A stretch of 64,000 nucleotides of DNA from NCBI RefSeq assembly GCF_944377805.1, contig NZ_CALWFZ010000007.1, positions 43,603-107,602 on the forward strand, in the 5' to 3' direction. The notes below the pieces were generated by a model. It saw only the letters and a list, made by a program, of their open reading frames with translations. It ran no database searches and had not been told where the DNA came from. Shown here one piece after another: positions 42,153 to 50,954 of this stretch (positions within the stretch are counted from its first letter, which is position 1; each line of letters starts with the position of its first letter). This DNA comes from an uncultured Mediterraneibacter sp. Lineage in GTDB: Bacteria > Bacillota > Clostridia > Lachnospirales > Lachnospiraceae. The translations under genes and the position numbers were made by a program.

Positions 42153-43001
42153 ATGGGAAAAGCTGTATTTTCTGTATTTCCAAGTGAAAATTTTGTAGAT
42201 CTGAATATGTACCAGTTCGGAAAGGAACAGTGCGATCCGGCGCAGTCTTTCGGCCCCGCCATCCGCAATCACTACCTCTTTCACTATGTTCTCTCAGGCA
42301 CCGGCAGGCTTATGGCGGACGACTCGAGCGGAACTACCCGTGAATATCAGATCAGAAGCGGACAGGGTTTTATGATTTTCCCAAAGCAGATCAACACATA
42401 TATCGCAGACCCGGATCTCCCGTGGGAATATGTCTGGATTGAATTCGACGGACTTCGCGCCCGGGAAGCGATAGAAACCGCCGGGCTCACACCGGATCAT
42501 CCAGTCTACCACGCAGCATTTAAAGACCTGCGGGAGAATATGACTGAAGAGATGCTCTATATCGCAGAGCATGGCAGCGAATCACCGTTTCATCTGATCG
42601 GCCATCTCTACCTCTTTATAGATTATCTCACCCGCTCCGCCGCGTCCGTTCGCCTGGCGTCCAACGGCAAAGTAAGAGATTTTTATATAAAAGAAGCTCT
42701 CAATTACATCGAACAGAGTTTTCAGAATGATATTTCCATCGAGGAAATCGCGTCCTTCTGCGGATTAAACCGCACATACTTCGGACGTATCTTTAAGGAA
42801 ACAGTGGGAAAATCTCCCCAGCAGTTTCTCTTAAGCTACCGTATGGCAAAAGCCGCGGAGCTCCTGAAACTGACCTCTCTGTCTGTCCGCGATATTGGAA
42901 ATGCGGTGGGATACCCCAACCAGCTTCATTTCTCGAGAGCGTTCAAAAACGTATACGGTATGTCGCCACGGGAGTGGAGAAATAAAAACCGGGTTGTATA
43001 G
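42153..43001 (+). CDS. AraC-family regulator of the sugar cluster
   Basis: About 282 residues from the ATG at 42153 (GAGG upstream). N-terminal cupin-like sensor with a PKQINTYIADPD segment, then two HTH motifs at about 185-280 (ISIEEIASFCGLNRTYFGRI, SVRDIGNAVGYPNQLHFSRA) typical of MsmR/RafR-type activators. It is divergent from msmEFG and probably activates them when a galactoside binds. Confidence 0.92.
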   Translation: MGKAVFSVFPSENFVDLNMYQFGKEQCDPAQSFGPAIRNHYLFHYVLSGTGRLMADDSSGTTREYQIRSGQGFMIFPKQINTYIADPDLPWEYVWIEFDGLRAREAIETAGLTPDHPVYHAAFKDLRENMTEEMLYIAEHGSESPFHLIGHLYLFIDYLTRSAASVRLASNGKVRDFYIKEALNYIEQSFQNDISIEEIASFCGLNRTYFGRIFKETVGKSPQQFLLSYRMAKAAELLKLTSLSVRDIGNAVGYPNQLHFSRAFKNVYGMSPREWRNKNRVV

Positions 43002-43018
43002 AGCCCGGGAAATCGCCT

Positions 43019-43086
43019 AAAGTACCAAAAGGCACATAATAAGAGCTTGAGATACAGCGCCACGCTGTGCCTCAAGCTCTTTAATA
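43019..43086. terminator. Bidirectional terminator with intergenic repeat, copy C
   Basis: Starts with AAGTACCAAAAGGCACAT, one change from repeat copy A. Then AAGAGCTTGAG (43041-43051) pairs with CTCAAGCTCTT (43071-43081), with ACAGCG/CGCTGT inside. It serves the convergent AraC and fructokinase genes. Confidence 0.8.
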
Positions 43087-43097
43087 AAAGACAGTGC

Positions 43098-44057
43098 CTA
43101 CGCCTTTATCAGATTGTCTACTTCCCCGCGTTCCGGCATGGACCGGATCGCCCCTTTCTTCGTCGTCACGATAGCCGCAGCCGCATTGGCAAACGTGAGC
43201 AGCTCGCCCAGCTGATCTTCGGTGAGATCTTCAAACCCGTGCTCCACGATATAATTCAGAGCGCTTCCACAGAATGTATCTCCGGCTCCGGTCGTCTCAA
43301 TTGCTTTCACAGAGAATCCCGGACGCTCCACACGCATCCCTTTATAATACGCCCTGCTGCCGTCTTTTCCCATAGTCAGGAGGATCAGTGGAATGTGGTA
43401 TTTCTCCCGAAGGTACGCGATTCCTTCGTCGTAATCCTCTTTGCCTGATACAAACTGAATCTCATTGTCAGAAATTTTCAGAATATCGCACACTCCGAAT
43501 CCATACTCCATCTGCTCTTTCGCAAGATCCAGAGAAGACCAGAGCGGCGGGCGCAGGTTTGGGTCAAAGGAAACCAGACATCCCGCGTCTTTTGCCGCCT
43601 GAACCGCTTTTTTCGTAGCCGCCCTCACTCCGTCGTGAGTCATAGAGAGCGTTCCGAAGTGAAAGAGTTTCGTCTGAGAGACAAAATCGGGATCTACCTC
43701 ATCCTCCGTGAGCATCATATCCGCACCCGGGTTGCGGTAAAACGAAAATTCCCGGTCTCCGTCCGGAAATGTATGAACAAATGCCAGCGTCGTGTTCACT
43801 GACTTGTCCATCACCAGCCTGGAAGAATCGATCCCGGCCTCGGTAATCGTATTTTTCAGAAGGGTTCCAAACTGATCCTTCCCTACTTTTCCCAGAAACG
43901 CTGTCTTCTTTCCCATCTTGTTGAGAAGGGCAAGCACATTGCACGGCGCCCCGCCCGGACACGCCTCAAACATGCTGTTCCCCTGTTCACTCTGTCCGTT
44001 CATCGTAAAATCGATCAGAAGCTCGCCAAGCGCAATTACATCATATTTTTTCTCCAT
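43098..44057 (-). CDS. PfkB-family fructokinase
   Basis: About 319 residues from the ATG at 44057 (AGGAGGG upstream). PfkB motifs: GGAPCNVLALLNKMG near the N-terminus and ETTGAGDTFCGSALNY with the catalytic Asp. Fructokinase fits the neighbours, which release fructose from sucrose. Other PfkB substrates such as tagatose phosphate or ribose cannot be ruled out. It ends facing the AraC gene. Confidence 0.88.
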   Translation of the reverse strand: MEKKYDVIALGELLIDFTMNGQSEQGNSMFEACPGGAPCNVLALLNKMGKKTAFLGKVGKDQFGTLLKNTITEAGIDSSRLVMDKSVNTTLAFVHTFPDGDREFSFYRNPGADMMLTEDEVDPDFVSQTKLFHFGTLSMTHDGVRAATKKAVQAAKDAGCLVSFDPNLRPPLWSSLDLAKEQMEYGFGVCDILKISDNEIQFVSGKEDYDEGIAYLREKYHIPLILLTMGKDGSRAYYKGMRVERPGFSVKAIETTGAGDTFCGSALNYIVEHGFEDLTEDQLGELLTFANAAAAIVTTKKGAIRSMPERGEVDNLIKA

Positions 44058-44127
44058 CTTTTGAACCCTCCTGTCGGCTTTCTTATTCATTCATATAATA
44101 TTGTCAGAAATGACTTGTGTTTTTCAT

Positions 44128-45075
44128 TTAGTTGAAGTATACCAGTTCTTCTATCGGATCAGCAAGATCAATGTGATCCGCCTCCAGAACCGGGCCTTCC
44201 CCCCGGTACACTGACAGATTGGCAAACCGGATCTTCGCCCTTACGGTCACCCACTGTCCCGGCTTCAATTTCGGAGCGTATGCACTGCGGCACACATACC
44301 CCAGAAAAGAAGTGTCATCAGCACAGCAGGTCATGGCCATACGCCCGGCCATGAACACCTTTGAGGGAAATGATCTGGGCTTTAGTACTTTTGCCGTGAT
44401 CTCCACTGTTTTACCTTTATACCGGTCCGGATTCTCCATCATGTCCACATACCAGATCCCATAGTCTTCCCTGGCGATTCGGATGACTGGCGCTTTCAGG
44501 TCATAGGGTACGTCGTCTTCAAATATATTCTCGATCTCCCCGCTTTCGTCCTCAAAGATCACCTCAGCCTGCGGGCTCACCACCTTCACACTGCGGCGGT
44601 ATCCCGCCAGAGGTTCGATGTCCTCGCAGCGGTTGAACAAAACCATATCAGCGCCTCTCACCATCTCTACAAAAAGCGGCTTGAGATTCGTCAGATACAT
44701 CTGAAACGTGCTGGCGTCCACTGTGGTAATCTTCTGCTCAATCCCCCACCCCTCCGGAAGTTTAAGATTCTCAAACTCGCTTACCTTCCACATTCCGTTG
44801 TACTCTACCACGACCCGCTCCGGACTGTGTTTTTGATTGAGTTGTTCAAGCCATTCTGCTGTAAGAACAGCCTGGTCTTCCACCTTTTCTATAACAACGC
44901 CGTACTTTAGCATTTCCATCGGGTCATACTCTTCTTCCCCCTCTTCACAGAGAATCAGGAGTGTCTTTCCATTAATCTGAAAGTAGTCCTGCTTCAGGGT
45001 AAAGGTCAGAAACTGAGTCTTGCCGCTGTCAAGGAATCCGGTCATCAGATAAACCATAACACTTGGTTCATTCAT
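44128..45075 (-). CDS. CobW-like GTPase fused to a DUF1980/YcgQ-like domain
   Basis: 315 residues. The P-loop is GFLDSGKT at 13-20, and the rest of the GTPase half is like G3E proteins but lacks the CxCC metal-binding motif of CobW. From about residue 215 comes a domain resembling the periplasmic subunit of TIGR03943/YcgQ permeases (VEITAKVL, CCADDTSFLGYVCR, WVTVRAKI). It probably serves metal handling with the neighbour at 45109. No membrane segment is seen. Confidence 0.75.
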   Translation of the reverse strand: MNEPSVMVYLMTGFLDSGKTQFLTFTLKQDYFQINGKTLLILCEEGEEEYDPMEMLKYGVVIEKVEDQAVLTAEWLEQLNQKHSPERVVVEYNGMWKVSEFENLKLPEGWGIEQKITTVDASTFQMYLTNLKPLFVEMVRGADMVLFNRCEDIEPLAGYRRSVKVVSPQAEVIFEDESGEIENIFEDDVPYDLKAPVIRIAREDYGIWYVDMMENPDRYKGKTVEITAKVLKPRSFPSKVFMAGRMAMTCCADDTSFLGYVCRSAYAPKLKPGQWVTVRAKIRFANLSVYRGEGPVLEADHIDLADPIEELVYFN

Positions 45076-45108
45076 ATTCTATCTCTCCTTCTCCGCCTGT
45101 TTTCTAAA

Positions 45109-46314
45109 TTAAGACAGGCCAAACAGTTCTGACAGCCCGCTCTCATTCAGCCCGGCTCCGATTACGCAGATTCTGCCCGTGTATTCAGGCGCTCCGCTGC
45201 GTACTTCGCTCTCTCCCGGCACCATATCAAAGTAGATCCACTCTCCATCAGCGCCGGCGACCATGCCTTTCGCACGGAGCACATTTCCGAATTCGGTTTC
45301 ATCTTCCAGTTTTTTGAGCATATCTGTTATCTGCTCTTTCGTATAGGTATGGATCGTCTCATGCCCCCAGCTCGTAAACACGTCGTCCGCATGATGATGA
45401 CCCGCGTGATCATGGTGATGTCCGTGACCGTGGTGATGACTGCAGTCATGTCCATGTCCGTGCCCGTGACCGTGCTCATGCTCATGGTCATGATGACCGC
45501 AGCCGTGGCCATGCCCGTGCCCGTGACCGTGCTCGTGATCATGTGCATGGTGACCGCAGCCGTGGCCATGCTCGTGCCCATGCTCGTGATCATGTGCATG
45601 GTGACCGCAGCCATGCCCATGTCCGTGTCCATGACCATGTCCACAGCACTCGCCCTTTTCGTGAGGATGACCGCACTCCGGGCATGTCATTTCGTCCATA
45701 AGCTCGTCCTCCAGCGACTTGCTTTCTTCCATCGTCTCGAGTATTTTCTGCCCTGAGAGCTGAGCGATAGGCGTTGTGATAAACGGAGCCCTCGGATTGA
45801 GTTCCCGAAGAAGCGCCACACTCTCTTCTGTCTTTTCCGGTTTCGCCTTGTCGGTACGGCTTAAGATCACCGCTCCCGCATATTCGATCTGGTTGCTGAA
45901 AAACTCTCCGAAATTCTTCCTGTAGATCCGGCACTTCGTCACATCCACAACAGTGCTGAAACTGTTAAGCTGTGCGTCAATATCTTCCTGCACATCCTGT
46001 ACGGCCTTGATCACATCTGAGAGTTTCCCGACTCCTGATGGCTCGATCAGGATGCGGTCCGGATGATAAGTGTCGACTACTTCTCTGAGTGATTTGCCGA
46101 AATCGCCTACAAGGGAGCAGCAGATGCAGCCGGAGTTCATTTCCCGTATCTCGATTCCGGACTCCTTTAAAAATCCCCCGTCAATCCCGATCTCTCCGAA
46201 CTCATTTTCAATCAGAACTACCTGCTCGCCTGTAAATGCTTCTGCGAGCAGTTTCTTTATCAGTGTTGTTTTCCCGGCTCCCAGAAAACCAGATATAATA
46301 TCTATCTTTGTCAT
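45109..46314 (-). CDS. CobW-family GTPase with very long His-rich insert
   Basis: 401 residues. P-loop GFLGAGKTT, the GCICC metal-binding motif, IEPSGVGKLSD and SRTDKA (base-specific motif). Between about 215 and 320 is a tract of His/Gly/Asp repeats (HGHGHGHG, HAHDHEHG types) with CPECGHPH before it, then the C-terminal domain at about 330-400. Such proteins act as zinc or other metal chaperones/insertases; the insert could store or sense metal. Likely co-transcribed with the GTPase gene 33 bases downstream. Confidence 0.92.
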   Translation of the reverse strand: MTKIDIISGFLGAGKTTLIKKLLAEAFTGEQVVLIENEFGEIGIDGGFLKESGIEIREMNSGCICCSLVGDFGKSLREVVDTYHPDRILIEPSGVGKLSDVIKAVQDVQEDIDAQLNSFSTVVDVTKCRIYRKNFGEFFSNQIEYAGAVILSRTDKAKPEKTEESVALLRELNPRAPFITTPIAQLSGQKILETMEESKSLEDELMDEMTCPECGHPHEKGECCGHGHGHGHGHGCGHHAHDHEHGHEHGHGCGHHAHDHEHGHGHGHGHGCGHHDHEHEHGHGHGHGHDCSHHHGHGHHHDHAGHHHADDVFTSWGHETIHTYTKEQITDMLKKLEDETEFGNVLRAKGMVAGADGEWIYFDMVPGESEVRSGAPEYTGRICVIGAGLNESGLSELFGLS

Positions 46315-46356
46315 ATCAATATTTCCTCCTTACGCTACTGTATTTTTATCTTTCTT

Positions 46357-47109
46357 TCATTTCAGATCCAGTTCTACCGGACAATGATCCGAACCCATGA
46401 CATCTGTCAGGATCGCTGCGTCTTTCAGCCTGTCCCTAAGGCTTTCGGAGACACAGAAATAGTCGATGCGCCACCCCGCGTTCTTCGCCCGGGCGCTGAA
46501 ACGGTAAGACCACCAGGAATAAATCCCCTCCTGATCCGGATAGAAGTAACGGAAAGTATCGATAAAACCGGCGTCCAAAAGCTCTGTAAACTTCCCTCGC
46601 TCCTCATCGGTAAATCCCGCGTTCTTCCGGTTTGTCTTCGGGTTCTTCAGATCAATCTCCCTGTGAGCTACATTCATATCTCCCGTCACGATGACCGGCT
46701 TCGTCTCTTCCAGTTTTTTCAGATATGATCGGAAGTCATCTTCCCACTTCATACGATAATCAAGCCGCGCCAGCTCATTTTGTGAGTTGGGCGTATACAC
46801 TGTAACAAAATAGAAATCTTCGAATTCACAGGTAATCACACGCCCCTCCTGGTCGTGCTCCTCAATACCGATTCCGTAGGACACCAAAAGCGGTTTCTGC
46901 TTTGTGAACACTGCTGTTCCAGAATATCCTTTTCGCACCGCGTAATTCCAGTACTGGTAGTATCCCGGGAGTTCCAGCTCCAGCTGGCCCTCCTGCATCT
47001 TCGTCTCCTGAATACAGAAAATGTCGGCGTCTGCCTGCCTGAAGAAATCAAGAAATCCTTTCTGGACGCATGCCCGGATTCCATTTACATTCCATGATAT
47101 AAGTTTCAT
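46357..47109 (-). CDS. xth: Exodeoxyribonuclease III
   Basis: About 250 residues from the ATG at 47109 (AGGAGG upstream). AP endonuclease/3'-exonuclease for base-excision repair. Motifs: [21 protein letters not shown] (metal Glu), [12 protein letters not shown] (catalytic Asp/Asn) and [11 protein letters not shown] (Asp-His). It is between the CobW genes and truA. Confidence 0.96.
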   Translation of the reverse strand: MKLISWNVNGIRACVQKGFLDFFRQADADIFCIQETKMQEGQLELELPGYYQYWNYAVRKGYSGTAVFTKQKPLLVSYGIGIEEHDQEGRVITCEFEDFYFVTVYTPNSQNELARLDYRMKWEDDFRSYLKKLEETKPVIVTGDMNVAHREIDLKNPKTNRKNAGFTDEERGKFTELLDAGFIDTFRYFYPDQEGIYSWWSYRFSARAKNAGWRIDYFCVSESLRDRLKDAAILTDVMGSDHCPVELDLK

Positions 47110-47179
47110 TTGATCCTCCTGAAGTGTTATTATCATTCGGTATAACACAAGGAAGGACAGATACCTCTACCTGTCCCCT

Positions 47180-47917
47180 CTAATTATAGTACACCTCTTT
47201 CAGGAACAGTCCTCTCGCCGGGGCAAGAAAGCCTGCCTGTCTTCTGTCTTTTGTTCTAAGCGCTTCACCTACGCTCTCAGGCGTGCGCCTGTGAAGCCCT
47301 GCCTCAAGCAGTGTTCCGGTAATAATTCTCACCATATGGTACAGAAATCCGCTGCCTTCATAGCGGATCGTCACACTGCTGCCTTGTCCGCTGATTATTA
47401 TATCATAAATTGTCCTCTTTGTGGACTTTTCATCTTTTTTATCAGTAAACGCGGCGAACTCGTGAGTCCCTTTCAGCATCTTTGCCGCCTCTCTCATGGC
47501 GTCTGTATCCAGCCCATGCGGAAAATGACAGCAGCACCGTCTCTGAAACACATCCGGCTTTTCGCCCGTATCAATTCGGTACTCGTACACCTTCCCGGAC
47601 GCGTTCTTTCTGGCGTGGAACCCGTTTCTCACAAGCTGCGCTTCCCGAATCCTGATGTCGCCGGGCAGTCTTCGGTTGATCTCACCGGTAAAGAAATCTT
47701 CAGGCATCAAGCCAGACATAACTATACTCGCAGTCTGCCCCTCGGCGTGAACTCCCGCGTCCGTCCTTCCCGAGCCGTCCACTCCCACAGGATAGCCTGC
47801 CGCCTCCGAAATTACCCTCTCTAATATGCCCTGGATCGTCTGGTTTGTATTCGCCTGACGCTGCCATCCCTGATACCGGGTTCCGTCGTAAGCGATCGTC
47901 AGTTTATAAGTCCGCAT
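47180..47917 (-). CDS. truA: tRNA pseudouridine(38-40) synthase
   Basis: 245 residues. Catalytic Asp in SGRTDAGVHAEGQ; IAYDGTRYQGWQRQ is the usual start. Modifies the anticodon arm of many tRNAs. Its start lies three bases after the nrdR stop. Confidence 0.96.
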   Translation of the reverse strand: MRTYKLTIAYDGTRYQGWQRQANTNQTIQGILERVISEAAGYPVGVDGSGRTDAGVHAEGQTASIVMSGLMPEDFFTGEINRRLPGDIRIREAQLVRNGFHARKNASGKVYEYRIDTGEKPDVFQRRCCCHFPHGLDTDAMREAAKMLKGTHEFAAFTDKKDEKSTKRTIYDIIISGQGSSVTIRYEGSGFLYHMVRIITGTLLEAGLHRRTPESVGEALRTKDRRQAGFLAPARGLFLKEVYYN

Positions 47918-47920
47918 GGC

Positions 47921-48370
47921 TCATTGTAAAAACTTTTTGAGTTCGTCCATAAAAGTATTGACGTCTTTGAACTCTCTGTATACAGACGCGAATCTGACAT
48001 ACGCAACCGGGTCAAGATCTTTTAGTTTCCCCATAACGATCTCTCCGATCACGCTGCTGGGCAGTTCCTTCTCCTCCCGGTTGAATATCTCAAGTTCTAC
48101 CGCGTCAATGGTTTTCTGAATATCTTCTGCCGGAACCGGGCGTTTGTAGCATGCGCTTAAGATTCCTTTCTCGATCTTTGAGCGCTGATACTGCTCACGG
48201 TTATTATCCTTTTTAATCACTATCAGCGGGATCGTCTCCACCTTCTCATAGGTTGTAAATCTTCTGCCGCACTCATCACAGGAACGCCGCCTCCTGATGG
48301 AGCTCTTGTCCTCGGCCGGACGGGAATCTATCACTCGGGTATCCGGATTTCCGCAATATGGACATCTCAT
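47921..48370 (-). CDS. nrdR: Transcriptional repressor NrdR
   Basis: 149 residues. Zinc ribbon CPYCGNPDTRV...CDECGRRFTTYE, then an ATP-cone. It represses ribonucleotide reductase genes according to dATP/ATP. The targets are not in the window. Confidence 0.97.
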   Translation of the reverse strand: MRCPYCGNPDTRVIDSRPAEDKSSIRRRRSCDECGRRFTTYEKVETIPLIVIKKDNNREQYQRSKIEKGILSACYKRPVPAEDIQKTIDAVELEIFNREEKELPSSVIGEIVMGKLKDLDPVAYVRFASVYREFKDVNTFMDELKKFLQ

Positions 48371-48418
48371 AGTATGTTCCGCCTTTCTTTTTCAATCTGC
48401 GTTCATTATACACAATCA

Positions 48419-48673
48419 CTAAAACTTTTGCAAAAACTTTTCTTCCTGTATCTCCACGATTACAAGGTCCGGGCCAATCTTGCGGATACACGCAAACGGG
48501 ATGACATACTCACAGTCCGTTCCGATGAACCCGCAGATCTTTCCCGGGCCGGGAATAATGATTGCTTCCACCTCTCCGGTGCATACGTTGATCTCCACAT
48601 CGACAATACACCCGAGCCGCCTGCCGCTGCATATATTGATCACCTCTTTGTCCCTGAGTTCACAGAGTCTCAT
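48419..48673 (-). CDS. YlmC/YmxH-family sporulation protein
   Basis: About 84 residues, a PRC-barrel-like fold (RLCELRDKEVINICSGRRLG, VDVEINVCTGEV). Family members occur almost only in spore-forming Firmicutes; exact function unknown. The ATG at 48673 follows GGGAGA; an earlier ATG seven codons upstream covers that site. Confidence 0.85.
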   Translation of the reverse strand: MRLCELRDKEVINICSGRRLGCIVDVEINVCTGEVEAIIIPGPGKICGFIGTDCEYVIPFACIRKIGPDLVIVEIQEEKFLQKF

Positions 48674-48812
48674 CCCATCATCTCCCGGAATCATACATTC
48701 TCATTTCATTATATGCCGGACGGCCTTTTCTTTTTCGTCAGTATGCTTTACAATAGTAGGAGCACATCCACTGTGCAGTATAGAAAATATAAGAATCAGG
48801 AGAATGATTTTA

Positions 48813-49193
48813 ATGAGAGAAACAATTCTACTTTTTAACGCGCCCGAAAAGGCAGAACTTCTGAAAATCGAAATGGCGCTCTTCCCTCTGCGGATCCGTC
48901 TGAAACGGGTGAAAAAAGAAGAGTACAACCAGCCTCTTGGACACCTGGCCGGAGTAAAGGATATAGATCCTGCCGAAGGAATATACGACGGAGAGGAACT
49001 GCCCGGCCCTATGTTTGTATTCTGCTTCCTGAGCGATAACCGCTTAAATCAGGCTCTGGCCGCCCTGAGAAAATGTGGAGCCGGCCCATTTCCGTATAAA
49101 GCGATCCTGACGCCGACAAACAGCGCATGGACCGCGCCTGAGTGTTTTGAGGAACTGAAAAAGGAGCATGAGACTCTTCACCCGAAGGGATAG
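48813..49193 (+). CDS. DUF3783 protein
   Basis: 126 residues from the ATG at 48813 (AGGAG ten bases upstream). The sequence ETILLFN-x-PE, KRVKKEEYNQPLGHL and CGAGPFPYKAILTPTN fits the DUF3783 family of Clostridia. No known role. It is on the plus strand, divergent from the YlmC gene. Confidence 0.8.
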   Translation: MRETILLFNAPEKAELLKIEMALFPLRIRLKRVKKEEYNQPLGHLAGVKDIDPAEGIYDGEELPGPMFVFCFLSDNRLNQALAALRKCGAGPFPYKAILTPTNSAWTAPECFEELKKEHETLHPKG

Positions 49194-49274
49194 AGCGGGT
49201 GCGCCGTCTTGCAATTGTAAAACGGATATTTTATAATGAATTATCAATTACGGTCTGTGAGAAAGGAATCTGAT

Positions 49275-50861
49275 ATGTGGAAGAGAAGGGTCATAAAGAA
49301 AAAAGCAGTCACACTGATCAAACTCCGCTACTGGCGCATGATCTCTGTCTGCTTTCTTATCGCCCTTCTCACAAACACCTACTCCATATCTACTTCCTTT
49401 TTATTTCTCCAGATTCCTTTTGTCTCTCAGGGCGGAGATGCGACTTTCTCTCTCGGCATTCCTAACTCGGAGGCACTGATCGATACCGTCAGCCACCTGC
49501 TGCCGGATACATACCTGTCCGCTTTCTTTAGCGGAAGCTGGGATAGGATCAGCGCTGTACTGATTGATCTGTTCTCGGCAAATCTGTCCGTTTTCTTCGC
49601 TTCCATACGGACTCTGAGTGTTATGGTCACAGAAGATCCCGGGCCTGCTGTGGCTTTTCTTATCCTTGGCGTCATATTTGCGGTCATCTATCAGCTGTTC
49701 GTCAACAATATTCTGGTCATCGGCGAGAGGCGCTTTTTCCTTGAGACACGCAATTACAGACAGACGCCGATCTCGAAGATATTCTATCTTTTTAAACTCC
49801 GCTATGTTCGTCACCCCGCCTGGGTGATGTTCTGCCGCTCCCTCTTTCAGGGGCTGTGGAATCTCACTATTGTCGGAGGACTCATCAAACATTACGAATA
49901 TATCCTGATCCCCTATATTCTGGCGGAAAATCCTCAGGCAAGCCGAAAGGACGTATTTTACCTGTCAAAGCAGCTTATGCATCACAACAAGTGGAAATTC
50001 TTCCTGTTTGACCTTTCTTTTCTCGGATGGCAGATACTGTCTCTGTTTACATTCGGAATTTTGAATTTCCTCTTTGTGAATCCTTATATGGCGGCAAGCC
50101 GTGCAGAGCTCTACGCTCTGCTCAGAAGAAATTATGTGCTCTCCCGCTCTCCCCGCTATGAGGTTCTCAGCGACTCTTATCTGGAGCATGTTCCCTCAGA
50201 GGATGAACTTCTGATCAGCAAGGCGCTGTACGATGACTCACAGGGGCCATATACAAAAATTTCCTACTTTGCCCCGGAGCAGTACCCGGTATTTCTTTTC
50301 TCGCTTCAGCCACCTCTTCGGGCGGTGAGAACACCTGTGAAAGTGGAGCGGAAATATGACGTTTTATCATATCTTCTTCTCTTTATCACATTCTCTGTCT
50401 TCGGCTGGCTACTGCAAGCGTCCATACAGCTTATGACAGAGGGCGCCCTCATTCGGGAGCATTTTCTGGCAGGGCCGTGGCTGCCTTTCTACGGCGCCTA
50501 TGGGATACTCGTTCTTCTGCTGCTTAGACGGCTGAATAAAAAACCTGTTTTCGTTTTTGTATTCAGCGTAATTTTGGCCGCGCTCATGGAATACTTTTTA
50601 AACGCGTCATATGAGACGCTTACGGGAACGACACTGAACGATTACAGTGATTTCTTCCTGAATCTGAACGGACGCATCTATCTCGGAGGATCAATTATAT
50701 ATGCCATACTCGGATGTGCTTTCCTGTATTACCTTGCCCCGAGGTGGACAGAATTTTATATGAAGCTGGGGCGTACGAAAAGAACGCTCCTCTGTGCGCT
50801 TCTCTATGTACTCTTTATCATTGATGTCACTGTAAGTTCATTGCAGTTGATTTTTGGCTGA
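49275..50861 (+). CDS. Membrane protein: DUF975 domain joined to CmpB-like permease domain
   Basis: About 528 residues from the ATG at 49275 (AAAGGA upstream). Residues 1-300 match DUF975 (several helices with HHNKWKFFLFDLSFLGW). From about 360 on is the CmpB-type domain (PF06541): FSVFGWLLQASIQL, GPWLPFYGAYGI, MEYFLNASYETL, DYSDFFLNLNGRIYLGGS. Each half is often a separate protein. Transport has not been shown for either family. Confidence 0.82.
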   Translation: MWKRRVIKKKAVTLIKLRYWRMISVCFLIALLTNTYSISTSFLFLQIPFVSQGGDATFSLGIPNSEALIDTVSHLLPDTYLSAFFSGSWDRISAVLIDLFSANLSVFFASIRTLSVMVTEDPGPAVAFLILGVIFAVIYQLFVNNILVIGERRFFLETRNYRQTPISKIFYLFKLRYVRHPAWVMFCRSLFQGLWNLTIVGGLIKHYEYILIPYILAENPQASRKDVFYLSKQLMHHNKWKFFLFDLSFLGWQILSLFTFGILNFLFVNPYMAASRAELYALLRRNYVLSRSPRYEVLSDSYLEHVPSEDELLISKALYDDSQGPYTKISYFAPEQYPVFLFSLQPPLRAVRTPVKVERKYDVLSYLLLFITFSVFGWLLQASIQLMTEGALIREHFLAGPWLPFYGAYGILVLLLLRRLNKKPVFVFVFSVILAALMEYFLNASYETLTGTTLNDYSDFFLNLNGRIYLGGSIIYAILGCAFLYYLAPRWTEFYMKLGRTKRTLLCALLYVLFIIDVTVSSLQLIFG

Positions 50862-50954
50862 AATGATAGTAAACTTTTTATAAAGTGATTTTCTGAGACA
50901 ATCATACAAATATACATAAATGCCGTCTGTCCAGGCGGCGGAATGGAGACAATT

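Noticed and set aside
45349-45756. Plus-strand ORF of 135 residues rich in Met and Val
   Set aside because: It is the antisense shadow of the His-rich repeat of the CobW gene; the composition follows from the repeat.
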